Assembly (NCBI RefSeq): GCF_003054705.1
Contig: NZ_QAYX01000023.1
Location: forward strand, 496,001-560,000
DNA length: 64,000 nt
Origin: Opitutus sp. ER46
GTDB lineage: Bacteria; Verrucomicrobiota; Verrucomicrobiia; Opitutales; Opitutaceae
Direction: 5' to 3'
The translations under genes and the position numbers were made by a program. Below, one piece after another: positions 19,562 to 26,859 of this stretch (positions are counted from its first letter, which is position 1; every line of letters starts with the position of its first letter). Under the pieces are notes generated by a model, which made no database searches, was not told the origin of the DNA, and saw only the letters and a list, made by a program, of their open reading frames with translations.

Positions 19562-20215
19562 ATGCGTAACGTTTACCTCGTCACTTTCCTCGGCGTCGTG
19601 CTGCTGGTCTCGATCCTCGGGTTCCGCGGCACCACGTTCACCAAGCCGCCGGCGGACGTCTTCCCCGAGTGGCTGTTCCCCGGCATGAAGTACCAGCCGA
19701 AGCTGCGGCCGCAGTCCGCCAGCGCTTTCTTCGCCGATGGCCGCGCCGACCGCCTGCCGCCGCCGCACACTGTGATGCGCGGACGCTTGGATGAGGATGA
19801 TCACTTTTACCGCGGCAAGGACGCCAACGGGCAGTTCGTTGCCGGTTTCCCCTCCGGACTCACCGTGGACATGCCGCTGCTCGAGCGCGGGCGGACCAAG
19901 TACGCGACGTTCTGCGCGCCCTGCCACGGCGAGACTGGAGCGGGTGACGGCATCCTGTCGCGGTATGGCATGGGTACGCTCGGGACCAACGGCAACTATC
20001 ACACCGATCGCCTGCGGGCCATGCCCGAGGGGCAGATTTTCGACACGATCACCAACGGTTCGGCCAGCAAGGTGATGTTCCCCTACGGGGACAAACTTGC
20101 GCCGGATGAACGCTGGGCGGTCGTGGCCTACGTCCGCGCGCTCCAGCGCGCCCAACACGGTGCGCCGTCCGACGTCGTCGACGCCACGGCCAAACGGAAC
20201 CTCGGAATCAAATGA
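19562..20215 (+). CDS. actE: Alternative complex III subunit ActE, monohaem cytochrome c
   Basis: 217 aa. A hydrophobic N-terminus acts as anchor or signal. A single haem motif CAPCH lies at residues 118-122, followed by G-E-T-G-A-G-D-G and a likely Met ligand in KVMFPYGD. ActE is the periplasmic monohaem subunit that with ActA forms the electron exit of ACIII. No lipobox Cys is present near the N-terminus, unlike the lipid-anchored ActE of some species. Its stop overlaps the actF start by four bases. Confidence 0.93.
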   Translation: MRNVYLVTFLGVVLLVSILGFRGTTFTKPPADVFPEWLFPGMKYQPKLRPQSASAFFADGRADRLPPPHTVMRGRLDEDDHFYRGKDANGQFVAGFPSGLTVDMPLLERGRTKYATFCAPCHGETGAGDGILSRYGMGTLGTNGNYHTDRLRAMPEGQIFDTITNGSASKVMFPYGDKLAPDERWAVVAYVRALQRAQHGAPSDVVDATAKRNLGIK

Positions 20216-21492
20216 GCTCCCACGCCGCTACTGCCTCCACGGCAATTCCCGCCGCTCCGTCGGCCGCCCCCGCGGCCGGGACCGCGCTCGCGGTCGGCCT
20301 CGGTGGCATCGCCCTTACCGCGGTCGGGCTGTTCGTCCCCGGTTCGGGCCCCGCCGTCGTCGCCCTCTCGTGGCTCGTGGGCGTGACCTTCTGGACCGCC
20401 ATCGCGATCGGCATGCTGATGCTGGTGATGATCCATCACATCTTCGACGCGTCCTGGTCGGTGGTCATCCGCCGCCAGTTCGAGCACGCGCTCGCCGCCT
20501 TCAAGTGGCTCGCGCTGCTGTTCTTACCGCTGGTACTGGCCAGTCTCTTCTACCAGTCGGACCTGATCTGGCCCTGGATGAATGCCGCGCACGAGCTGCA
20601 CGGCGGGCACACGGTCGGCCATGATCCGCTGTACCTGAAGAAGTCCGCGCTCCTGAACGTGCCGATGTTCGTCGGCGGCTATGTGGTCTTCTTCGCGGCG
20701 TGGATGTGGCTTTCGGCGCGCCTGCGGAAGGCGTCCTTTACCCAGGACGCCGACGGCTCGGCCGGGTGGACCCGCCAGAACCGCGTGACGGCGGCGTTTG
20801 GCATTCCGATCGGGGCGGTGACGCTGACCCTGGCGGCGATTTTCTGGGTCAAGAGCCTCGAGTATCACTGGTTCTCCACGATGTACGGCGTGTGGTTCTT
20901 CGCGAACTGCGCGCGGGGCGCGCTCTGCTTCGGCGTGATCATGATGGTCTGGCTGTATCGGCGCGGCGATTACAGGGGGATCCTCAACACCAATCACCTC
21001 CACAGCATCGGCCAGCTGATGCTGGCGTTCACCGTGTTCTGGGCGTACGTAACCTTCTCGCAGTACTTCCTGATCTGGAACGCCAACGTGCCCGAGGAAA
21101 CCTTTTGGTACAACGTGCGCGAGCTGAACCAGGACGGGACGACCAACCAGTGGTGGTATGTCGGTCTGGTGCTGGTGTTCGGCCACTTCCTGCTGCCGTT
21201 CCTCGCCCTGCTGTCGTACCGCTTCAAGGTCACGCAGCCGATCATCCGCGCGATCGCCCTCTGGATTCTCGGAGTGATCTTCATCGACCTTTGCTACAAC
21301 GTGCTCCCGGCCATGCGCGACGCGCACGGAGATCCGGTGCCGTTCTTCTCCGCGCCGCTCCTGTGGGCGGTCACCTCCGCGATCGGGGTCGGTGGCATCT
21401 GCTTCTGGGCCTACCTGCGCAGCTTCCCGACGGCGAAACTGATTCCGATCCGCGACCCGCGGATCAACGAAAGCCTCACGCATCATGAGTGA
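20212..21492 (+). CDS. actF: Alternative complex III subunit ActF (NrfD-like membrane protein)
   Basis: 426 aa, about ten transmembrane helices, the shorter ActF branch of the NrfD family. Recognisable segments: MLVMIHHIFDASWSVVIRR, YQSDLIWPWM, and SQYFLIWNANVPEETFWY. It pairs with ActC in the membrane and probably contributes to the proton pathway. ATGA overlap with actE and an 8-bp overlap with the next small gene point to tight co-translation. Confidence 0.93.
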   Translation: MSSHAATASTAIPAAPSAAPAAGTALAVGLGGIALTAVGLFVPGSGPAVVALSWLVGVTFWTAIAIGMLMLVMIHHIFDASWSVVIRRQFEHALAAFKWLALLFLPLVLASLFYQSDLIWPWMNAAHELHGGHTVGHDPLYLKKSALLNVPMFVGGYVVFFAAWMWLSARLRKASFTQDADGSAGWTRQNRVTAAFGIPIGAVTLTLAAIFWVKSLEYHWFSTMYGVWFFANCARGALCFGVIMMVWLYRRGDYRGILNTNHLHSIGQLMLAFTVFWAYVTFSQYFLIWNANVPEETFWYNVRELNQDGTTNQWWYVGLVLVFGHFLLPFLALLSYRFKVTQPIIRAIALWILGVIFIDLCYNVLPAMRDAHGDPVPFFSAPLLWAVTSAIGVGGICFWAYLRSFPTAKLIPIRDPRINESLTHHE

Positions 21493-21841
21493 CACCTCCG
21501 TTTCCAGCCCCTCCGCGGCGCCCAAGCCTGCGGCCCGTCCGGTCTCGCTGCTCGTGATCGTTTTCGTCGGCGTGCTCTTCGCGGCGGCGTTCCTGGTCGC
21601 GCGGTACTATTACGCGCCGACCACGCTGGCGCCGCAGAACGCGTCGGCCGAGAATCTGCCGCCAGAGCTGGCCTGGCGCGCCACCGCCCAGTCGCGTCGC
21701 GACGAGATGCTCGCCCTGCGGGCGGCCCACGCGCGCAAGGAGAACACCTATGCCTGGATCGACCAGCAGGCGAAGGTGGTGCAGCTCCCCATCCAGCGCG
21801 CGATGGAACTGACGGTCGAGAAGTACGGCCCTCGGAAATAA
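21485..21841 (+). CDS. Small single-span membrane protein between actF and the oxidase-like genes
   Basis: 118 aa. A Pro/Ala-rich cytoplasmic N-terminus, one membrane helix at about residues 20-41, and a periplasmic tail ending in YAWIDQQAKVVQLPIQRAM...VEKY. The tail pattern W-[IV]-D-x-x-x-x-V-x-[LI]-P-I-x-R-A-M is one I associate with small proteins near cytochrome oxidase and SCO-type genes; function unknown. It overlaps actF by 8 bp and precedes the CcoN-like gene by 37 bp. It could be an accessory subunit tying ACIII to the oxidase-like module. Confidence 0.8.
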   Translation: MSDTSVSSPSAAPKPAARPVSLLVIVFVGVLFAAAFLVARYYYAPTTLAPQNASAENLPPELAWRATAQSRRDEMLALRAAHARKENTYAWIDQQAKVVQLPIQRAMELTVEKYGPRK

Positions 21842-21878
21842 GCCCCGCGACCCTGTCGAATCCTCAACGTATTTGCCC

Positions 21879-23324
21879 ATGACCTACGCCCCGACCACGA
21901 CCGCAACCGAGGCTCCGGCCCCGGTGGCGGCGGGCGATGTGACTCCGCTGGACCAGGCGGCCCGCACGCCGCTGCTGCTGCTGCTTGGCTCCGGCATCCT
22001 CTGGCTGGTGCTCAGCGGGGTGCTGGCGCTGATCGCCTCGATCCAGCTGCATTCGCCCCGCTTCCTGGCCGACTACGCCTTCCTGACGCACGGACGGGTG
22101 GAGGCCTTGCGCGAGAGCGCCTTCATCTACGGCTGGGCCGCCAACGCGGGCCTCGCCATCGCGATCTGGGTGCTGTCCCGCTTGGGCGGCAATCCGATGC
22201 GCGCGCTGAACTGGGTGTTCTTCGGCGGGGTCGCCTGGAATCTCGGCCTTTCGGCGGGCCTGCTGGGCATTGCGGTGGGCGATCTCACCTCGTTCTCGCT
22301 CTTCCAACTGCCGCGGTACGTGCAGCCGTTCATGGTCGTGGCCTATGGCGCAATCGCCCTCTCGGGTGTCGTCGCCTGGATGGGGCGGAAGCAGAACGCC
22401 ACTTTCGCCGCGCAATGGTATGCGATCACCGCGCTCTTTCTGTTTCCGTGGCTTTCGTCGGTCGCGCAACTCGTGCTCCTCTGGTCGCCGCTGCGCGGGG
22501 TCGCCCAGGCGGTCGGCGCCGGCTGGTACGCGCAGGGCGTCTGGACGCTGTGGCTGACCCCGCTGGCGCTGGCGGGCGCTTACTACGTGGTGGCCAAGGT
22601 CAGCGGGCGCGTGCTGCCGCAGTACGATGCGGCTCGGCTCGGCTTCTGGACGCTGATCGTGATCGGTGCCTGGACGGGCGGCCGGAAGCTGATCGGCGGA
22701 CCGGTGCCGGCTTGGATCGTCACGACGTCAATCGTGGCCGCCGTGGTCCTCCTCGTGCATTACCTCATTGTCGGACTGAACCTCCGCGGCATCTGGGGCA
22801 CGAAGGGGACGGTCGCCGGCTTTGTTCGCTTTGGTCTCATGGCGTACCTGCTCGCCGGCGCATTCGACGCGCTTACGGCCTTCCGCAGCGTCGCGCTCGA
22901 AACGCAGTTCACGTTCGCGTCGGTCGCGCTCGACCAGCTCGCGCAGTACGGTGCGGTCTCGATGCTATTCTTCGGCGCCATCTACTTCATGGTGCCCCGG
23001 CTGACGGGCCACGCCTGGGCCTCAAGCGGGCTGACGGTGGGGCATCGCGTGCTGGTGAGCGTCGGCCTGATCGTCCTCATCCTCACGCTCGGGGCGGCGG
23101 GCTGGAGCCAGGGCGTTGATCTGCTCGATGCCAAAATGACATTCGCCGACATCCTGGCGCGCTCGCGGCTTTCGCTGCTGATGGTGACGGGAGCGAACTT
23201 CGTGCTCCTCTGCGCGAACGTACTCCTGCTCGTCAACTTCCTCCAGACCATCAGCGCCAGCGTGGTGGCCGACGTCACGGCCTTGAACCCGATCCCGCGT
23301 TCCTCGGAGGCGTCTGCGACATGA
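21879..23324 (+). CDS. CcoN-like (cbb3 oxidase subunit I) membrane protein lacking all metal ligands
   Basis: 481 aa from the ATG at 21879 (a TTG six bases earlier is less likely), ~12 membrane helices. CcoN landmarks are kept: LTHGRVEALRESAFIYGWA, WLTPLALAGAYYV, FWTLIVIGAW and LFFGAIYFMVPRL. Aligned by eye to cbb3 subunit I, the haem b ligand His is R78, the first CuB His is Q219, the CuB His-His pair is R269-K270, and the two helix X histidines (haem b3 and haem b) are L351 and Q353. Only five His occur in the protein, none at these places. It should therefore bind neither haem nor copper and cannot reduce oxygen or NO. The frame is intact and coupled (ATGA) to the next gene, so it is not a decaying pseudogene. 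Confidence 0.85.
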   Translation: MTYAPTTTATEAPAPVAAGDVTPLDQAARTPLLLLLGSGILWLVLSGVLALIASIQLHSPRFLADYAFLTHGRVEALRESAFIYGWAANAGLAIAIWVLSRLGGNPMRALNWVFFGGVAWNLGLSAGLLGIAVGDLTSFSLFQLPRYVQPFMVVAYGAIALSGVVAWMGRKQNATFAAQWYAITALFLFPWLSSVAQLVLLWSPLRGVAQAVGAGWYAQGVWTLWLTPLALAGAYYVVAKVSGRVLPQYDAARLGFWTLIVIGAWTGGRKLIGGPVPAWIVTTSIVAAVVLLVHYLIVGLNLRGIWGTKGTVAGFVRFGLMAYLLAGAFDALTAFRSVALETQFTFASVALDQLAQYGAVSMLFFGAIYFMVPRLTGHAWASSGLTVGHRVLVSVGLIVLILTLGAAGWSQGVDLLDAKMTFADILARSRLSLLMVTGANFVLLCANVLLLVNFLQTISASVVADVTALNPIPRSSEASAT

Positions 23325-24133
23325 AAAACGGACCACTCTTCTTCATCGGCGTCTTTGCCGCCGTCACGGTTTCCTGGATCGGCCTGGTGCTCGGTGCGCA
23401 TGCCCAGCTGGGCTCACAGACGCCTTACTACGACCAGACGGAGGAGAGCGCCTTCCCCGTCGCACCGTCCGGTTTGGCCGCCCAAGGCGAGTTGGTTTAC
23501 ACCGATCTCGGCTGCGCCTCGTGCCATACGCAGCAGGTGCGGCGTCCGACCTTCGGCTCCGACCAGGCGCGTGGTTGGGGTGAGCGGCAGAGCGTCGCCC
23601 GCGACTACATCTTTCAGGCGCGCCCGCAACTGGGCTCGCTGCGCTATGGCCCGGACCTGGCGAACCTCGCGGGTCAGCCGAACGGCGCGCCGGTCGCGGC
23701 GGACCTGATGAAACTGCTCTATACGGGTTCGGCAACGCATCCGGCGTACGGCTTCCTCTTCGACCAGCAGCGCATTGTGGGGCAGCGCTCCGTCCGCGCC
23801 CTCGACCTTGCGGGTCGCGCGGCGCCGCGTCCGGGATATCAGGTTGTGCCCACGCGGCGCGCCGAGGCACTGGTCGCCTATCTCTCGGAACTGAAACAGA
23901 CCTACGTTTATCCGGAGGCGGCGCCCGCGGCACCGGAATCGCCGAATGCCGCCGCGCCCACCGCGGCCCCGGCCCAGCCGGCCGCCGCACACGCGCCGAC
24001 TGCCGCTCCGGTCGCTGGAGCCAGCACGCAGCCGCCGCCCGATCCCGAGAAAGCCAATCCGCCGGGGAAGCGTCCCGAGCAGGCCGTGCCTGCCGCTGCG
24101 CCCGACGAAAAATCGAAGTCTCCGCAGAAATGA
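23321..24133 (+). CDS. CcoO-like membrane-anchored monohaem cytochrome c
   Basis: 270 aa. One N-terminal membrane helix (residues ~5-28), then a CcoO-type domain: GELVYTDLGCASCHTQQVR with the haem motif C65-H69, and RYGPDLANLAG. Where CcoO normally has the Met ligand in S-x-M-P-A-Y-P-W-L, this protein has ATHPAYGFLF, with H140 at the Met position. M130 is the only other internal Met, so His/His ligation or use of M130 are the options. Residues ~205-270 form a long Ala/Pro-rich tail not found in ordinary CcoO. It probably docks on the preceding CcoN-like protein as CcoO docks on CcoN. Confidence 0.82.
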   Translation: MKNGPLFFIGVFAAVTVSWIGLVLGAHAQLGSQTPYYDQTEESAFPVAPSGLAAQGELVYTDLGCASCHTQQVRRPTFGSDQARGWGERQSVARDYIFQARPQLGSLRYGPDLANLAGQPNGAPVAADLMKLLYTGSATHPAYGFLFDQQRIVGQRSVRALDLAGRAAPRPGYQVVPTRRAEALVAYLSELKQTYVYPEAAPAAPESPNAAAPTAAPAQPAAAHAPTAAPVAGASTQPPPDPEKANPPGKRPEQAVPAAAPDEKSKSPQK

Positions 24134-24798
24134 GCACGCCTTCGAACCAGGACCCCCGTCTCGACGACGCCGCCGTCACGGACGAAAACGTGCTGGCCCA
24201 GCATCAAAAGCTGGTCGGCAAGCAGCCCGATGAGAAGGGGCAGTACCGGCTGATGCCGCTCGGCATGCTCTTCCTCTTTGCCGGGTTCATCTTCTTCGGG
24301 GCGACGTATCTTGGCCGCTATTCCGGCAAGTTCGATGCCCGCATCTACGACGAGAACGTGAAGGAGTTCGGCGCCGTGAAGAAGGCGACCGGGCCGGTCG
24401 ACCCCGTCGTCCTTGGCGAGAAGCTCTTCAACAACGCCGCCTGCAACACCTGCCATCAGGCCACCGGTACCGGCGTGCCGGGCGCGATTCCGCCGCTCGT
24501 CGGCTCGGAGTGGGTGAAGGGAACCGAGGAGCGCACCGTCCGCATCGTGCTGTATGGTCTGCAGGGCCCGATCACCGTGGCCGGCGGCAACTACAACTCT
24601 GCCATGCCGGCGTTCGGCAAGGTTGCCGGCAGCGGGTACAACTGGTCGGACGAGAAGGTGGCCGCCGTTGTCTCGTACATCCGGCACAAGTGGGGTGACA
24701 ACGCGGCGCCGGTCACGGCGGCGAAGGTCGCCGAGATCCGCACCAAGGAAGGCGACCGCAAGGCGTGGACGGCTGACGAGCTGATGAAGATTCAGTGA
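24130..24798 (+). CDS. CcoP-like membrane-anchored cytochrome c (single haem)
   Basis: 222 aa. A cytoplasmic N-terminal region and one membrane helix (about residues 42-62) are followed by one cytochrome c domain: C105-N-T-C-H109 and a Met ligand in SAMPAFG (M159). Canonical CcoP has two haem c domains and usually two helices; here there is one of each. Start overlaps the CcoO-like stop (ATGA). It closes the operon, 25 bp before a strong terminator. It could carry electrons from ActA/ActE to a soluble carrier or a terminal oxidase encoded elsewhere. Confidence 0.85.
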   Translation: MSTPSNQDPRLDDAAVTDENVLAQHQKLVGKQPDEKGQYRLMPLGMLFLFAGFIFFGATYLGRYSGKFDARIYDENVKEFGAVKKATGPVDPVVLGEKLFNNAACNTCHQATGTGVPGAIPPLVGSEWVKGTEERTVRIVLYGLQGPITVAGGNYNSAMPAFGKVAGSGYNWSDEKVAAVVSYIRHKWGDNAAPVTAAKVAEIRTKEGDRKAWTADELMKIQ

Positions 24799-24823
24799 GC
24801 TGGCTGACCAGTTTTCATTAACG

Positions 24824-24853
24824 ACAAAGGCGCGCCGCGAGGCGCGCCTTTGT
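24824..24853. terminator. Bidirectional terminator between the respiratory operon and hldD
   Basis: A perfect 13-bp stem (24824-24836 with 24841-24853) with a GCGA loop. The stem ends in A/T pairs on both sides (CAAAGG...CCTTTG), so it can end transcription from both the act operon (+) and the convergent hldD gene (-). The T-run is short. Confidence 0.85.
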
Positions 24854-24891
24854 GCTGTTCGGGGACGCGGATGGATGGGGATGCCGGGCCG

Positions 24892-25896
24892 TCAGTCGCC
24901 GAGGCGTTTGCCCGGCACGAGGTAGTTCTGAACGTAGTCGGCAACGGATGGAGCAAGAGCCGTCATCGGCCGCGTGTAGCCGGTGCCGCGCAGCTTGGAG
25001 ATGTCGGCGCGGGTGTAGTACTGGTACTTGCCGCGCAGGACCTCGGGCATGTCAATGAAGTCGATCTGGGGCTCGCGGCCGAGGGCGGAGAATATGGCGC
25101 GGGTGAGTGTGAGCCAGGTGTTGGCCTCCCCGCTGCCGAGGTTGAAAAGCCCGTGGGCGGCGATGCCCTGCGGCGATTCGGCGAAGTGCAGCGTCATCTC
25201 GATCGCGTCCTTCACGTAGAGAAAATCGCGCATCTGCTCGCCGTCGCGGTACTCCGGCTTGTGGCTCTTGAAGAGCTGCACGCGGCCGGTCGCCTGAATC
25301 TGCTGGTAGGCCTTGTTCACGAGGGAACGCATGTCGCCCTTGTGGTCCTCATTGGGGCCGAAAACGTTGAAGTACTTCACGCCGACGATCCGTTTCAGCC
25401 AGCCCTCGCGCTGGGCGGTCAGGTCGAAGAGGTGCTTCGAGTACCCGTACATGTTGAGCGGACGCAGGCGGTGGAGCTTCTCGTCGTGGTCGTCCATGCC
25501 CTGGGCGCCGTCGCCATAGGTGGCGGCGGAGGAGGCGTAGACCAAGCGGGCATCCTGTGCGAGCGACCAGAGCGCGAGTTCCTTGGTGAACGCGTAATTG
25601 TTGTCGGCGAGGTAGCTCGCGTTCTTCTCCGTCGTTGCCGAGCACGCGCCGAGGTGAAAAACGGCAGAGAAGCGGCCGAGGGAGGCGGGCTTCTCGCTCA
25701 GGCGCCGGCGGAAGGCGTCAGCCTCCAGGTAGTCGGCATAGCGGAGCGGCACCAGATTTCGCCAGCGTTCGTCGGAGCCGAGGATATCGGTGATGACGAT
25801 ATCGGAGTGCCCGCGTTGGTTGAGCGCCCAGACGAGCGCGCTGCCAATGAAGCCGGCGCCGCCGGTGACTAGGATACGACCATTGAGGAGACTCAT
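24892..25896 (-). CDS. hldD: ADP-L-glycero-D-manno-heptose 6-epimerase
   Basis: 334 aa from the ATG at 25896 (MSLLNGRILVTGG). Extended SDR fold: GGAGFIGS nucleotide-binding loop, YASSAATYGDG with the catalytic Ser/Thr region, and the Y-x-x-x-K pair in NMYGYSKHLFD. KYFNVFGPNEDHKG is diagnostic for HldD/RfaD. It epimerises ADP-D-glycero-D-manno-heptose for the LPS inner core, which supports an outer membrane with heptose-containing LPS. Convergent to the respiratory operon across a shared terminator. Confidence 0.93.
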   Translation of the reverse strand: MSLLNGRILVTGGAGFIGSALVWALNQRGHSDIVITDILGSDERWRNLVPLRYADYLEADAFRRRLSEKPASLGRFSAVFHLGACSATTEKNASYLADNNYAFTKELALWSLAQDARLVYASSAATYGDGAQGMDDHDEKLHRLRPLNMYGYSKHLFDLTAQREGWLKRIVGVKYFNVFGPNEDHKGDMRSLVNKAYQQIQATGRVQLFKSHKPEYRDGEQMRDFLYVKDAIEMTLHFAESPQGIAAHGLFNLGSGEANTWLTLTRAIFSALGREPQIDFIDMPEVLRGKYQYYTRADISKLRGTGYTRPMTALAPSVADYVQNYLVPGKRLGD

Positions 25897-26038
25897 CGCA
25901 TCCACGATTTCAGCGGTTCGCGCCGGTTCTACCATCCCGAAATGTCGGGAGCAGGTAGGGCTGGCGGGAGAACGGGGCCCACAACCGTGCAGATATGGCG
26001 GAAGCCGACCGCGAGGTCGGCGGCGCGCCGCGGAAAGG

Positions 26039-26842
26039 CTACTCGCGAGAGAGCTCCTCGGAGCGGGCCTTGGCGGCAGCGACGGTCTCGCGCATCATGC
26101 CGCGGAAGTCGCGGGCCGCCATCCGCTGGAGGCCGGCGTAGGTGGTGCCGTTGGGCGAGGTAACCTGGTTACGGAGGATCTCCGGCTCGATGCTTTTCTG
26201 CGCGAGCAATTGGGCGGAGCCGAGGACCGTCTGGATCGCCAGCGTGTGGGCGACGTCCGGCGCCAGCCCGGCGGCGACGGCGGCGTCGCGGAGCGCGGCG
26301 GCGAACTCGAAAACGTAGGCGGGGCCGCTGCCGCTGACGGCGGTGATGGCGTCCATCTGCGTTTCCTCGACGGCGACGAACTTGCCGAGGGCCCCGAGGA
26401 TCTTTTCGACCATGGCGCGATCGCTCGCGGGGAGCGGCTGGTGCGAGCACCAGGCGGACATGCCGGCGCCGATCTGGCCCGGCGTGTTGGGCATGACCCG
26501 GACAAGGTGGCGGGCGGCGGGGAAGGTGTGGGCCAGCGTGGCGAGCTTCTTGCCGGCGAGAATGGAAATGACGAGCTTGCCGGCGGTGAGCTGGGCGAGG
26601 CGCGGATCGGCGGAGGCCAGATGCTGCGGCTTGAAGGCGACGACGACGGTGTCGGCGCCCTCGAGCAGCTGTTCGATGGAAGTGGCGTGGCCGATGCCGG
26701 TGCGACCGGCAAGGGTGGCGGCGGTGGCGTCGGCGCCGCCGTAGCACATCAGCTCGGCCGCTTGGGCGGCTCTCCGGCCCAGGAGGCCGTCAACGAAGGC
26801 GGATGCCATGTTGCCGGCACCCAGAAACGCGATTTTAGGCAT
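26039..26842 (-). CDS. proC: Pyrroline-5-carboxylate reductase
   Basis: 267 aa, usual length. Rossmann motif KIAFLGAGNMASA at the N-terminus; VMPNTPGQIGAGMSAW; AVSGSGPAYVFEFAAAL; and the C-terminal signature SPNGTTYAGLQRM. It reduces 1-pyrroline-5-carboxylate to L-proline with NAD(P)H. It lies 17 bp downstream of the receiver-kinase gene on the same strand; a weak hairpin without a T-run (26004-26021) follows its stop. Confidence 0.95.
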   Translation of the reverse strand: MPKIAFLGAGNMASAFVDGLLGRRAAQAAELMCYGGADATAATLAGRTGIGHATSIEQLLEGADTVVVAFKPQHLASADPRLAQLTAGKLVISILAGKKLATLAHTFPAARHLVRVMPNTPGQIGAGMSAWCSHQPLPASDRAMVEKILGALGKFVAVEETQMDAITAVSGSGPAYVFEFAAALRDAAVAAGLAPDVAHTLAIQTVLGSAQLLAQKSIEPEILRNQVTSPNGTTYAGLQRMAARDFRGMMRETVAAAKARSEELSRE

Positions 26843-26859
26843 GGAAAGGGACGCCCGGC

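Noticed and set aside
21879-23324. Calling the CcoN-like gene a pseudogene
   Set aside because: The frame is intact over 481 codons, codon use matches neighbours, hydrophobic helices are kept and both downstream genes are coupled to it. Loss of ligands with preserved fold argues for a changed function rather than decay.
26004-26021. Terminator after proC
   Set aside because: The 7-bp hairpin GCCGACC/GGTCGGC is real but no T-run follows on the minus strand, so I do not call it a terminator.
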